Positions 16,174 through 25,438 are shown, numbered from the stretch's first letter. The stretch: DNA of 58,865 bases from CAZYME01 sp964648115 (GCA_964648115.1 CAZYME010000016.1:1-58865), one strand, 5' to 3'. Notes: a model not told the origin generated them from the letters alone. Program-made: numbers and translations.

Positions 16174-16217
16174 GTTGCTAGCCTTGAGGCTGGTTTGTGG
16201 TCATATTTTTCTCTTAG

Positions 16218-17477
16218 TCAGTTAACTATAAAAAAAACAACAAATAATGGATTTAAAATAAGCAATAAGGGATTTACTTTTTGGCGTGTGAGCCATTTCA
16301 GTAGGGTATATAAAACAATGCCTGCACCAATACCATCAGCAATAGAGGATGTAAATGGGATTAACATAATAGTAAGCATGCAGGGTGCTGTTTCGGTGAT
16401 GTCGACTAATTTTAACTCACCTAAATGCCGCATCATGCAGCAAGCGACATAGAGAAGGGCTGGGCCTACTGCGTAATTGGGAATGGCCTGTGCTAGGGGA
16501 GAGAAAAATAGCATCATGATGAAGCCCACTGCCACCACAAAAGCGGTAAGGCCTGTGCGGCCGCCCGCTTGAATCCCTGCTGCTGATTCAATGAAAGGGG
16601 ATGTACTGGCGCATCCCAATAATCCCGCTATTGCAGAAGCGGCGGCATCTGCAGTTAAACTCTTACCTAATCGTTGTGAATAGTTAGGTTGATCTTTGAA
16701 AATTGAGGGATTGAGTAAGCCTATCAGTGTTCCGGTGGCATCAAATACGGCGATGAGAAAAAAGGTGAATGTTGCCTTAATAGCGGTCATGCTGGTAAAG
16801 CCTGAGAAATCAAGTTTAAGAAACGTAGGTTGTATGGAGGGGGGGAGGGCCACGACCCCTTTCCATGTGGTTAATCCTAGCAGTAAGCTGAGCAGGCTGA
16901 TGGTAAGGATGCCAATGATAATGGCTGCGGGTACGCGGTAATAATCTAGCGTCAAAATCACTAAAAAGCCTAGTAAAAACAATAGGCTTTGGGGGCGGCT
17001 TATATCACCGAGGTGCATGAGGGTGTGGTTTCCCGCAACGATCAATTGGTTAGTTTGTAATGCGATAAGTGCTATTAAAAGGCTGATGCCGATAAGAATG
17101 GCAATTTGTAGGTTGCGTGGAATGGCTTCAATTAGGAGTCTGCGTAGGCTTGTTAGGCTGATGATAAAAAATAGCACCCCTGAGACAAATACCATTGCTA
17201 GCGCATGTTGCCAATCAATACCAAGGCCTAGTACAACGCTGTAGGCAAAGTAGATATTTAATGCCATGCCTGGGGCTACTCCAATGGGGGTATTGGCGAG
17301 TAGGCCGGTCAGTGCGCAGGCAAAAGCAGTAACCAGGCAGGTTGCTGTGAAAGCAGCTCCTTGATCGATGCCGGCATCATGTAAAATGGTTGGGTTAACG
17401 AAGGCAATGTATGCCATGGTGAGGAAGGTGGTTATTCCAGCAAGCAATTCGGTTTTAATTGATGGATGCAGTTTCAT
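16218..17477 (-). CDS. NCS2-family purine permease (AzgA/PbuG type)
   Basis: A 419-residue inner-membrane transporter with 12 or more hydrophobic segments. The N-terminus KTELLAGITTFLTMAYIAFVNP and the segment TPIGVAPGMALNIYFAYSVV (64-83) are diagnostic for the guanine/hypoxanthine/adenine permease branch of NCS2. ESAAGIQAGGRTGLTA (about 304-319) corresponds to the conserved substrate-site region. It is probably a proton-coupled importer; the exact base cannot be read from the sequence. Copy C of the 130-bp repeat begins 24 bp upstream of the start. Confidence 0.85.
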   Translation of the reverse strand: MKLHPSIKTELLAGITTFLTMAYIAFVNPTILHDAGIDQGAAFTATCLVTAFACALTGLLANTPIGVAPGMALNIYFAYSVVLGLGIDWQHALAMVFVSGVLFFIISLTSLRRLLIEAIPRNLQIAILIGISLLIALIALQTNQLIVAGNHTLMHLGDISRPQSLLFLLGFLVILTLDYYRVPAAIIIGILTISLLSLLLGLTTWKGVVALPPSIQPTFLKLDFSGFTSMTAIKATFTFFLIAVFDATGTLIGLLNPSIFKDQPNYSQRLGKSLTADAAASAIAGLLGCASTSPFIESAAGIQAGGRTGLTAFVVAVGFIMMLFFSPLAQAIPNYAVGPALLYVACCMMRHLGELKLVDITETAPCMLTIMLIPFTSSIADGIGAGIVLYTLLKWLTRQKVNPLLLILNPLFVVFFIVN

Positions 17478-17500
17478 TACAGCGCCATTATTATTGAATA

Positions 17501-17631
17501 ATAGAAGCTCCTTTTTAAACGAAGCCAGAAAGCTGGCTTTGGTGCCTTAGGGCCCTGTCGCTGCAGGTACCCCGTCGTGCTCGCATGCTGCGCGCGACAG
17601 GAGCCCTCCCTTCCGCGCCACACTTCGTTTG
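17501..17631 (+). repeat. 130-bp dispersed palindromic element, copy C
   Basis: Third copy, in the same orientation as 2409-2541: AGCTCCTTTTTAAACGAAG at the left and CACTTCGTTT at the right. Here the terminal repeats extend further: CTCC at the left end can pair with GGAG beyond the right end. It lies between the permease start and the DUF155 gene stop. Confidence 0.8.
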
Positions 17632-17659
17632 ACATGGAGTCATATAAAAAACATTTAGT

Positions 17660-18466
17660 TTAAAAATGAAAGTTCAATACATTAAACGCTATTTCAAAGG
17701 TAATTAAAACAATAATGATAATTTCGAGACTATGTGAATGACGATTTTCTAGATAGCCGTTAAACATGTCAAAGATTTCATTTAGTGTGTCTAGGCGGTG
17801 ATTAATAGCATTCACACGTCTTTGAATATGTAGGTATCGTTCAAGCATGATGTAGTGCTCTTCTAGCGTGGGGTGTTGCCAGAAATATTTAGGGTGGTAA
17901 AGAAAGTTACTGATCAAGTTCATTTCGCTTTTTGCGCCAAGAATTTCACCAATAACGTGGCGAATGTGATTACGTGAGATAGCCATGCCGCCTTTATTGG
18001 ATAAGCTATGTATTAATGGAGTGTATTTTTCAATCAAGGCTTCAAGGATGGTTTCAAAATACTGTAGTTTTACGGATTGAGAAAAACCATATGACAGACT
18101 TAGTTTTAGTTCATCACTATCTGTGTCAATAATTAAACAGTCAACATCAAAAAAATCATGGGGTTCTATGGCCGTTTTATTTCCAAATTGATAGTTGAAT
18201 TCGTCGTGGACTCGAAATGAAACCGGTTTGTCGGCAAAAAGCCTAATGGTGTCGAGGTAAGCGCTAATTTGATGCCGTTTAACACCCCAGGAAACTACCG
18301 TTCCATTTTTAAACACAAAAACCAAGGCATTATTGGTGTCACAGGGGCTTAGTTTTAATAGGTCACGGGATTTAACTGATGCGTATCCAACCAGCGTGGT
18401 TTTGTAGTGATTATCTAAGCCGGTTAGATCGATTTTATTGGCAATGCAATAACTCAAGCATTCCAT
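17660..18466 (-). CDS. DUF155 (RMD1/Sif2-like) membrane protein
   Basis: A 268-residue protein. The N-terminal domain includes NALVFVFKNGTVVSWGV (47-63), a conserved opening of DUF155. The middle has LSLSYGFSQSVKLQYFETILE, then ISRNHIRHVIGEILGAKSEMNLISNFLYHPKYFW and a long helical segment ending RVNAINHRLDTLNEIF. A single C-terminal transmembrane helix (about 247-265) follows. Eukaryotic relatives (RMD1, RMND1) act in mitochondria; the bacterial role is unknown. The family assignment rests on this motif order. Confidence 0.75.
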   Translation of the reverse strand: MECLSYCIANKIDLTGLDNHYKTTLVGYASVKSRDLLKLSPCDTNNALVFVFKNGTVVSWGVKRHQISAYLDTIRLFADKPVSFRVHDEFNYQFGNKTAIEPHDFFDVDCLIIDTDSDELKLSLSYGFSQSVKLQYFETILEALIEKYTPLIHSLSNKGGMAISRNHIRHVIGEILGAKSEMNLISNFLYHPKYFWQHPTLEEHYIMLERYLHIQRRVNAINHRLDTLNEIFDMFNGYLENRHSHSLEIIIIVLITFEIAFNVLNFHF

Positions 18467-18565
18467 GATTTAGATGCTACCTGTGAGTGAACGTTACTGC
18501 TCACATTAGTATTTATCACAATGTGAATTACGCAGATGTCTGATTATAACGTATTTTTAGTAAGA

Positions 18566-18835
18566 CTACACGCTTTCCATATCTTCTCGCTCGGAGTAGG
18601 CTTTTTTCCGATCGGTTTTGCCACTGAGCCAGTCAGGGCAGACCTCTAAAATTTTAGCAATTTTATCTAACTGCTCATCGGGGGGGAGCATAAAGCCAAA
18701 GATCATAGCATTTGCTAAATGGCGAGTAACCCCAAAAACCTTGGCGACGGCCTTGGTTTTTTCAGTCAAATCTTCTGGAAAACCTAACAGGGACAATTCT
18801 CTATTAAATCGTTGTGAAAATACTTTGCTGTTCAT
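18566..18835 (-). CDS. Small helix-turn-helix DNA-binding protein
   Basis: An 89-residue protein with a strong AAGGAG ribosome-binding site 6 bp before the ATG. Residues 25-65 (EKTKAVAKVFGVTRHLANAMIFGFMLPPDEQLDKIAKIL) fit a lambda-repressor/XRE-like helix-turn-helix, followed by CPDWLSGKTDRKKAY, a common tail of phage-type repressors. It stands alone, so a target operon cannot be named. Confidence 0.7.
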   Translation of the reverse strand: MNSKVFSQRFNRELSLLGFPEDLTEKTKAVAKVFGVTRHLANAMIFGFMLPPDEQLDKIAKILEVCPDWLSGKTDRKKAYSEREDMESV

Positions 18836-18979
18836 TTTTTCACTCCTTGAAAATAAATTTTAGCCCATCAATCCTTGATCCTGGCCAGTTCTTTATAACG
18901 TATTTTTTTTCAAGAGAAAAGAAATTTCGCTTAGTAAATCGATTATTTTTATATAGTTAGGTAGTTTTTAACATAGAGA

Positions 18980-19678
18980 TTATTTAAGTTGGTACTCCAC
19001 AGTAGTGACCACGCGTACTTTTTTCATGATGGCATTACCTGAATCGTAACTAGAGTTGGCATCAGTGATGGTGAATAATCCTTGGGTGGCGCGGCGAATG
19101 TAGCCTAGAGAGGCCAGTGCATTTTTCGCAAAGCTTTGTGCTGTTTCATTAGCGCTTTTAGTTGCCTCGTCGAGCATGGTGGGTTTTATCGTGTTTAAGT
19201 TATTAAAGCGATACATGGCATTTGAGTTAGTCACTACGATGCCTTGTTGCACCAGGTCACCTGTTTTTTGGGCGGCAGCGGCTACTTGGTCTACGTTAGA
19301 CGTGCTGACTGTTAATCCAGTGTCAGCGCTATAACGTGGCAAATTCTCACTCTGGTTATAGTTAACACTTTGCGCATCGACAACCGTTACGGGGTTGGTG
19401 CTTATTTCGTTGTCTTTAAATCCTTGTTTATTCAAAAATTGCCGCGTTTTGTTTTGGGCTTCATCGATGGCTTGGTACAAAGCAGGTAATTCGTTATTGA
19501 CGAGTTTTATATTTAATGTCCAAATAGCTTCATCGGATTTTACTACACGTTCGGCTAAGCCCTTTACTTCAACAAAGCGGTTGTATTGCCTAGATCCTGT
19601 TAGTCCATGGGAAATAAAATATCCACTTAATGCAAACCCTGTCCCTAGGACAAGTGCAGCAAGAATTTTTGAGCCCAT
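18980..19678 (-). CDS. SIMPL-domain (DUF541) periplasmic protein
   Basis: A 232-residue protein with an N-terminal membrane anchor or signal (5-24). The SIMPL fold covers the rest: VEVKGLAERVVKSDEAIWTLNI (37-58), the QFLNKQGFKDNEISTNPVTV element (90-109), YSADTGLTVSTSNVDQV and a C-terminal strand VRVVTTVEYQLK. SIMPL proteins are periplasmic or secreted; the E. coli homologue YggE is linked to oxidative-stress tolerance. No operon partner is visible. Confidence 0.8.
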   Translation of the reverse strand: MGSKILAALVLGTGFALSGYFISHGLTGSRQYNRFVEVKGLAERVVKSDEAIWTLNIKLVNNELPALYQAIDEAQNKTRQFLNKQGFKDNEISTNPVTVVDAQSVNYNQSENLPRYSADTGLTVSTSNVDQVAAAAQKTGDLVQQGIVVTNSNAMYRFNNLNTIKPTMLDEATKSANETAQSFAKNALASLGYIRRATQGLFTITDANSSYDSGNAIMKKVRVVTTVEYQLK

Positions 19679-19763
19679 TTAATTTACCTACAGAAGTTTG
19701 GGTGGACATAATTGTAACAAAGTAATATTTTTTTAGCACTATTCCCGGGATTGTAGGAAGAGT

Positions 19764-19848
19764 GCGAGCAGCGACCGTAAGGGAGGAGGGCAGTTCGCAT
19801 AACACTGATTTCCTAGCAACCGCTCCGCTCCCTTACGGTCGCGGCTCG
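19764..19848. repeat. REP-like inverted repeat
   Basis: GCGACCGTAAGGGAG (from 19771) pairs with CTCCCTTACGGTCGC (from 19828) across ~42 bases. Flanking GAGC and GGCTC extend the stem. It lies between the SIMPL gene start and the patatin gene stop, with no T-run on either side. Confidence 0.7.
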
Positions 19849-19875
19849 GTGACACAGTTTTGTGGCTAGCGCTAC

Positions 19876-20985
19876 TCAAGAAAAAAATGCAGTAATCGCA
19901 GCGGAGGAGGCCATTGTATCGTGGTAACCCAAATCAATTAATTCCCTTGTGAACTCTTTTTCAAAGAGAAGAAAGCTTAGCAAGTCTCCCGAATGACTCT
20001 GGGCTCCAAGAACGTTTAGCAATAAGCGTAGTAATGCGGGCATAGCTTGATATTGTGCTTGCGCCATTTCGGCAACGTTAGCGCTAGGGCGCAAATGCAT
20101 TATTTCAATAGGCCGCCAAGGTGAGCGTCGCTTCTTCCACATGGACAGTAATTGCGCAATATCGTTCATACGGGTAACCATCTCAATATCTCGGTCTAAG
20201 TTGTCAAGAAATAAGCCATTTAGCATATTTCCCAAGATATGAGCAAAACCAATATTACCATTACGAAATTGTTCGGTGTCTGGAAAAACTGGCAGCTGAC
20301 GAGTGCCTAAAATCAAAATTTTTTCAACATTGAAGCGTACTGCCCCGCGAAGTGGAGCGACGAGCCCCATACCACCATCACCAAAATGAAGGCCATCAAT
20401 TTTAACTGTGGGAAAAAAGAGCGGTAGTGCGCTAGATGCAAGAATGTGCTCTTTACCTAGGTCTGCACGTTGGCTGATATGTCGCGGATAGTGCCAATCT
20501 TCAAATTGAGGTTGATAATGTTGATAGAACGAAATAGTTTGCTGGGTTTCGTAGCAAGTACTGACTACTTCCATCGTTTCTAGAAGCCGATTAGCAATAT
20601 TTGTTTTAATTTTATCAAAATCAATGTTGTCACTGATGAAATGCTGTAAGGGGGCTGTATCCAGTAAATGCCCTGATTGGCGTTGTTTAATGAGTAAATA
20701 GCTTAAATTGCGAACGACAGATCTACCTAATTGATAATTACTAGAATTAAAAATTTGTTGGCAGTGGATGTTACTCCATAGCGCCTCAAGTTTTTCAATG
20801 CCAGTTTGAAAATCATCAGCATGTTGAGCAATGATCGCAGCATTGATGCAGCCAATGCTGACGCCACTTACCATCGCAAATGGTAAGGTTTTCACTTGTA
20901 AAATGTCATTAAGAGCTTTTAACACACCAGCTTGGTAAGCACCTCGGGCGCCACCCCCGGCTAGGTAGAGGGCTATTTTCGCCAT
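19876..20985 (-). CDS. Patatin-like phospholipase
   Basis: A Ser-Asp dyad lipid hydrolase, 369 residues. The oxyanion loop is GGGARG (10-15), the nucleophile Ser43 lies in GVSIG, and the catalytic Asp203 in FGDGG. Ser and Asp are both present, so it should be active. Patatins of intracellular bacteria (Legionella VipD and others) are often Dot/Icm effectors. This one starts almost directly with the oxyanion motif and lacks the long extensions of VipD, so a housekeeping RssA-like esterase is equally likely. It is divergent from the POT transporter, with a 57-bp shared promoter region. Confidence 0.85.
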   Translation of the reverse strand: MAKIALYLAGGGARGAYQAGVLKALNDILQVKTLPFAMVSGVSIGCINAAIIAQHADDFQTGIEKLEALWSNIHCQQIFNSSNYQLGRSVVRNLSYLLIKQRQSGHLLDTAPLQHFISDNIDFDKIKTNIANRLLETMEVVSTCYETQQTISFYQHYQPQFEDWHYPRHISQRADLGKEHILASSALPLFFPTVKIDGLHFGDGGMGLVAPLRGAVRFNVEKILILGTRQLPVFPDTEQFRNGNIGFAHILGNMLNGLFLDNLDRDIEMVTRMNDIAQLLSMWKKRRSPWRPIEIMHLRPSANVAEMAQAQYQAMPALLRLLLNVLGAQSHSGDLLSFLLFEKEFTRELIDLGYHDTMASSAAITAFFS

Positions 20986-21042
20986 GATAAATAATTATTT
21001 TTAAAGTATGATATTTGAAAATATAGTTGACTGGCGGGTGGT

Positions 21043-22509
21043 ATGGCAAGGCTAATGCTAGGTTTATTTCGTGAACAGCCCCGTGCATTTTATATGGTTT
21101 TCATGCTGGAAATATGGGAGCGCTTTGGTTTCTATACTGTTCAGGGGATATTGACACTCTATTTTATTCGTTTTTTGGGATTGAGTGATGAGGAAGCGTA
21201 TTATACGTTTGGTGCATTTTCTGCGCTTGTGTATGGTTTGGTCGCTGTGGGCGGGTATCTGGGTGATAATGTGCTTGGGACGAAGCGAACCATTGTTTTG
21301 GGTTTAGTGGTTCTTGCTCTTGGTTATCTAGCACTAGCATTGGTTGATAAACAACATGTATTTTTTGCTTTAGGATTAATATGTGTTGGAAATGGCCTGT
21401 TCAAGGCCAACCCTTCAAGCTTGCTGGGCAAATGTTATACGGAGCAAGATCCCAGATTGCATAGTGGATTTACCCTGTATTACATGGCTATTAATCTTGG
21501 ATCAATCTTTGCTTTATTTATTGGCCCCGCACTGTCAAGCAAGTATGGTTATCCATATGCCTATATGGCGAGCTTCATAGGCATCCTTCTCGGCCTTACA
21601 AACTACGTATTTCAACGCCAACATATTGCTGCGATTAATACCCCGGCTGATCAACGGGCAATTAATTTTTTGCAATGGGGTGTAATAGCCGTAGGTATTT
21701 TTGTGGTGGGTATGGCAGCTAGTTATCTTTTGCAACACGTGATAGTTGCAAAAAGATTGGTATGGTTAATAACAGCTGGTGTAGTTGGCATTTATTTTTT
21801 CTATATGTACCTTGAAAAACAAGTTTCACGGCAGCGGATGTTACTAGCGTTTATTTTGATGTTAGAAGCCGTCGTGTTTTTCACACTTTACCAACAAATG
21901 GCAACCTCCCTGAATTTATTTGCAGTTTATAATGTCCACGCCAGCTTATTTGGCATTCCTATGAACCCTCAAAGTTTTCAAGCATTAAATCCGATATGGA
22001 TTGTTACGATGAGCCCTGTATTGGCGATGTGTTATGTGAAATTGAATCAGCGAGGTTTTGATTTTCGAATCCCCTATAAATTTGCTTTAGGTATGACCTG
22101 TTGTGGTATTAGCTTCATGCTTTTATATTTTGCACGCTACGCTCACGATAGTAATGGCATGGTTTCTTCCCTATGGTTAGTGACCAGTTATTTATTTCAG
22201 AGTTTAGGCGAACTACTAGTATCTGCATTAGGTGTCGCGATGGTAGCGGAGCTGGTTCCACAGCGTATCTCGGGTTTTGTAATGGGGATGTGGTTTTTGA
22301 CATCCTCAGTGGCGGGCTTTATTGGTGCCACAGTCGCATCTTATACGGCATTACCCCGCAATCTTCATCCTGGCATTGAATCATTAATGATTTATACCAA
22401 TGTGTTTGCTTGGATTGGTATTACTACATTAGTGATAGCGCTCTTATTGTGGTTAATTTCCCCAAAGTTGTCTCGACTGATGGGTGTGTCAAATATAAAA
22501 TCATTATAA
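21043..22509 (+). CDS. POT-family proton-dependent oligopeptide transporter
   Basis: A 488-residue inner-membrane MFS transporter importing di- and tripeptides with protons. The family signature ExxERFxxY is present as Glu23-Glu26-Arg27-Phe28-Tyr31 in EIWERFGFY. GNGLFKANPSSLLGKCY (near 117-133) is the second POT signature, and about 14 hydrophobic helices are seen. Peptide uptake suits an amino-acid-dependent host-associated lifestyle. It is close to DtpA/DtpB of E. coli. Confidence 0.9.
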   Translation: MARLMLGLFREQPRAFYMVFMLEIWERFGFYTVQGILTLYFIRFLGLSDEEAYYTFGAFSALVYGLVAVGGYLGDNVLGTKRTIVLGLVVLALGYLALALVDKQHVFFALGLICVGNGLFKANPSSLLGKCYTEQDPRLHSGFTLYYMAINLGSIFALFIGPALSSKYGYPYAYMASFIGILLGLTNYVFQRQHIAAINTPADQRAINFLQWGVIAVGIFVVGMAASYLLQHVIVAKRLVWLITAGVVGIYFFYMYLEKQVSRQRMLLAFILMLEAVVFFTLYQQMATSLNLFAVYNVHASLFGIPMNPQSFQALNPIWIVTMSPVLAMCYVKLNQRGFDFRIPYKFALGMTCCGISFMLLYFARYAHDSNGMVSSLWLVTSYLFQSLGELLVSALGVAMVAELVPQRISGFVMGMWFLTSSVAGFIGATVASYTALPRNLHPGIESLMIYTNVFAWIGITTLVIALLLWLISPKLSRLMGVSNIKSL

Positions 22510-22522
22510 TAATATGGAAACG

Positions 22523-22555
22523 CCTAATATTTCGTTAATAAAAGTTAGTTATCAT
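22523..22555 (+). promoter_or_regulatory. Putative PmrA box and -10 element for the 433-aa membrane protein
   Basis: Half-sites CCTAATATT (22523-22531) and GTTAATAAA (22534-22542) are 11 bp apart. After exactly 7 bp comes TATCAT (22550-22555), a good -10. The geometry is the same as at 2804-2836 and 48864-48896. The box lies in the gap after the POT gene, so the 433-aa gene has its own promoter. Confidence 0.55.
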
Positions 22556-22593
22556 ATAAGACAGATTTTTATTTACTTGTATGAGACCATTTA

Positions 22594-23895
22594 ATGGTTT
22601 ATTCCGTAACAATCAGCCAGCATTCGAATGCCCTAAGCCTTCGTGTTAAGGAGTCTCTTCTTTCGGTAGCGGAAGCGGAGCGCGCCTCTGACATCATTGC
22701 TTTGCTTGAGTGGTTTGAACAGAACCCTTTAGAAAACGAGATCAATGCGTTGGCATTGGTTGCTTGCCTTAGCAAAAGCATCACCCTGGATAAAAAAGCA
22801 CAGTTCTTATTGGAGTCATTACACGCCGCTTTATTACAAGATTTATTTAATTCTATTCCCGACTCCTCAGAGCTTAGTGATAATGTCGAACCACAACCAA
22901 ACAAAGCATTCTTCAGATTTTTGACAATAGCTGGAACAACCGTGGCTATTTGTGAAGGTTTTGAGGGCGTTGCTTCTATACTTGGTTTATTTCCAGCGAT
23001 TCCGCCGATAGCTATATTTATGGCGGGAATTGCTTTTGCGGCAGTCGCTGTTATTGTTTTTTGTGGTTTTGATCTGGTTACTATTTCTCAAAACCTTGGC
23101 GTGGATAGGGGTAAAAGCTATCAATTAATTGATGTTCTGTTAGAGCAAGTTGAGCAAATCAATAAATTAAGAGAAGCAGTTTGTATTCGATGCACACTAG
23201 GAAATGTTGAAGAGCAAGAAGAGCTTTTGCAAATTTCTAATATGTTAGTTAAGCGTTATGCAGCGCTTGATTCAGCAAGATCAAAGTATAAAGCTGATTT
23301 GAATGCTACTTCTTTAATTGTTGCAAAATCAGTCACATCAGCTGTAGCCGGAATAGTGTTTTTTGCCGGAGGATTCTTTTCTGGCCAATCAGTCGCTTTA
23401 GCAGCTGCAAGTCTATTTACCACCTCTGCGACGGCCTTATGTTGGCCGGTTGTGGTTGCGAGTCTTTTAGTGGGGGTTGCAGCGTGCAGTATTTTTTTGT
23501 TTGTACAACGCCCTGGTCTGGAAAGTCTTGTTAGTCGATGGCTTGGTATGGATGAAGAGAAGATTAATGCTTTGATTGATGACCATGTGGTTAACAAACA
23601 GAGACGGGGATTGGAGCAGCTAGTAAGCCAGGTTAGTCAAGTGGGGGAATTTCGCCGAATGGGGGGAGGATTAACTTTATTTAATCGAGCGCCAAGTCAA
23701 GAGTCCCAACCTATGATGACTTCAGAGAATCATGCTCCTTTAGTTAATAGCGTGCCAACTCAAGAAACGCAACCTATACTGCCCTCAAGTAATGCCTCTC
23801 CTATAGGCCGCATAACTTTCTTTAGACGGTCACTTTCAGAAAACGCATTGGACAGAGTTGGCTTGGCTCAATTTCAGGCATTGGCCCAGGCTTGA
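22594..23895 (+). CDS. Multi-pass membrane protein, candidate secreted effector
   Basis: A 433-residue protein not recognised as a known family. The N-terminal helical domain (1-100) is followed by two membrane helices (about 107-131 and 135-158), a soluble helical segment (165-238) and two or three more helices (243-304). The C-terminal ~120 residues are polar and contain an imperfect tandem repeat: APSQESQPMMTSENHAPL (366-383) and VPTQETQPILPSSNASPI (387-404). Paired membrane hairpins with a polar C-terminal tail are common in Dot/Icm substrates, whose export signal is C-terminal. The PmrA-type promoter supports this; the function is unknown. Confidence 0.6.
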   Translation: MVYSVTISQHSNALSLRVKESLLSVAEAERASDIIALLEWFEQNPLENEINALALVACLSKSITLDKKAQFLLESLHAALLQDLFNSIPDSSELSDNVEPQPNKAFFRFLTIAGTTVAICEGFEGVASILGLFPAIPPIAIFMAGIAFAAVAVIVFCGFDLVTISQNLGVDRGKSYQLIDVLLEQVEQINKLREAVCIRCTLGNVEEQEELLQISNMLVKRYAALDSARSKYKADLNATSLIVAKSVTSAVAGIVFFAGGFFSGQSVALAAASLFTTSATALCWPVVVASLLVGVAACSIFLFVQRPGLESLVSRWLGMDEEKINALIDDHVVNKQRRGLEQLVSQVSQVGEFRRMGGGLTLFNRAPSQESQPMMTSENHAPLVNSVPTQETQPILPSSNASPIGRITFFRRSLSENALDRVGLAQFQALAQA

Positions 23896-23919
23896 ATGGG
23901 ACTAAGATAAGCCAAACTT

Positions 23920-24000
23920 TAGGCTGGTGCTGAATGAAATGAAGCCCAGCAGAGATGATCACGTACTTGCTGGGCTTCGCTTACGCTCAGCGCCAGCCTA
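23920..24000. repeat. REP-like double inverted repeat
   Basis: Outer arms TAGGCTGGTGCTGA (from 23920) and TCAGCGCCAGCCTA (to 24000), and inner arms GAAGCCCAGCA and TGCTGGGCTTC, form a cruciform-capable palindrome of 81 bp. It lies between convergent genes (433-aa protein and hda) and has no T-run, so it is a REP-type element rather than a classical terminator. Confidence 0.75.
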
Positions 24001-24076
24001 CTTCTTATACGCAAAGGCGAGAGAAAATCACTTAACTTGGTGCCATTTGCCTAGGCTTAAATGCCTAGCTCCTTTT

Positions 24077-24769
24077 TCAAATCCCTAAAATATTTTTGAC
24101 AAAAGGGATGGTTATCTTGCGTTGGGCAATTAGGGAGGCATCGTCTAAGCGATTGAGTAGGGCATGAAGATCATGCATATTGCGAGCGCATCGGTTCAGT
24201 AAAAATTGTCCTACACTGGTTGGTAATTCAAAACCACGCTTGTGAGCATGCAATTTTAGGGTATTAATTTTATGGTTATCACTTAATTCATTGAGTTGAA
24301 AAACCAACCCCCAACTCAGGCGTGAACGTAGGTCAAGTAAGCAAATGGGTGATTGGGCAGGCGAGCAGTTGCTCGTAATGATCAAGGTTGTTCGCTCATT
24401 ATCGCGAACTCGATTGTATAAGTGGAACAGAGCCTCTTCCCAGTCAGGGTTACCAGCAATAGCGTCAATATCATCAATACCTATCATTGCCTGTTCATCG
24501 ATCCCATCAAGAACTTCGGGCCCCCATTCTTTAAGTAGATGTAATGGTAGATAAATGGTTGACTGATTGCCTTTTACTGCCTGACAGCAAGCCTGCAAAA
24601 GATGTGATTTTCCACTACCGGGCGTCCCCCAAATATAGAGCAGTCGTTCACTATCGCCGTTTAGAGTATCTTGCAATTGTTGCTGTAATAATGTGTTAGT
24701 ACCCCAACAAAAGTCAGCGAGAGTTGCCTCATCGTTTAATTGAAGTGCTAAGGCTAGCTGTCTATTCAT
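24077..24769 (-). CDS. hda: Hda, DnaA-related regulator of replication initiation
   Basis: A DnaA-domain III-like AAA+ protein, 230 residues from the ATG at 24769, which overlaps the upstream stop as ATGA. The N-terminal NRQLALALQL is the sliding-clamp-binding motif of Hda, which promotes hydrolysis of DnaA-ATP. Walker A is GTPGSGKS (48-55), Walker B IGIDDIDAI (96-104) and sensor I IITSN; DLRSRLSWG carries the arginine-finger region. An in-frame start at 24814 would lie inside the upstream gene and is rejected. The small size and absence of the DnaA DNA-binding domain exclude DnaA itself. Confidence 0.9.
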   Translation of the reverse strand: MNRQLALALQLNDEATLADFCWGTNTLLQQQLQDTLNGDSERLLYIWGTPGSGKSHLLQACCQAVKGNQSTIYLPLHLLKEWGPEVLDGIDEQAMIGIDDIDAIAGNPDWEEALFHLYNRVRDNERTTLIITSNCSPAQSPICLLDLRSRLSWGLVFQLNELSDNHKINTLKLHAHKRGFELPTSVGQFLLNRCARNMHDLHALLNRLDDASLIAQRKITIPFVKNILGI

Positions 24770-25326
24770 TTGGCGAGGTGATTGAAGGTACAAGCCCGTT
24801 TTCCCCAGGTCCACACATAATCAATATAAGTACTTGCAGTAGTGATTGTAGTGATAGCGATGAGTGTTTCGAGCAAATAGGGGGGGAATTTGAAAAAAGA
24901 CAATTCGAACAAGCATAGTGTTAGTAAAGCAAGTTGTAACAACGTATTAAATTTACTTAAAAGGGTTGGTTTAAAATCTAGTTTTCGTTGCACAAACCGG
25001 TACCAGGCCAGTACACCAAACGAAATGGTTAAGTCTCGAGAAAAAACCAAAATGACTAACCACCATGGCAGCTTGCCTATTAGGGCTAAGGAAATGAAAC
25101 TAGTAGCGATAAGAAGTTTATCAGCAAGAGGATCGGCTAGTGATCCAAAAAGACTTTGCCAATGGAAATGCCTTGCCAGCCAACCATCGAGACCGTCAGT
25201 GCAGCCAGCTAAAATAAAAGTATAAAAGGCGTTAATGTACTCTTGCTGGTAAATAAACACCAGAAATGGTGCAATTAAGACCAAGCGAATGAGTGTTAAC
25301 GCATTAGGTATATGTCTTAGAATCAT
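24766..25326 (-). CDS. CDP-alcohol phosphatidyltransferase (PgsA-like)
   Basis: A 186-residue inner-membrane enzyme of phospholipid synthesis. The signature DGxxARx8GxxxDxxxD is intact: Asp47-Gly48, Ala51-Arg52, Gly61, Asp65 and Asp69, with Asp44 also present. Several hydrophobic helices follow. The N-terminus HIPNALTLIRLVLIAP is typical of phosphatidylglycerophosphate synthase, the most likely activity, although another CDP-alcohol transferase cannot be excluded. It is translationally coupled to hda through an ATGA overlap. Confidence 0.88.
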   Translation of the reverse strand: MILRHIPNALTLIRLVLIAPFLVFIYQQEYINAFYTFILAGCTDGLDGWLARHFHWQSLFGSLADPLADKLLIATSFISLALIGKLPWWLVILVFSRDLTISFGVLAWYRFVQRKLDFKPTLLSKFNTLLQLALLTLCLFELSFFKFPPYLLETLIAITTITTASTYIDYVWTWGKRACTFNHLAK

Positions 25327-25438
25327 GTGTCACAATGGTAATTCATACTACCCCTTTTCTGAAATTCTGGCAGAGGCGTAATTTTTGCGCCAGTGGTAGC
25401 AAGTGTATACAATCCTTTTGCTGCTGTCACGTGGTTGG

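Noticed and set aside
19876..20985. Calling the patatin a VipD-type effector
   Set aside because: It has the catalytic dyad but lacks the long C-terminal Rab-binding domain and any PmrA-type promoter; a housekeeping esterase is equally likely.
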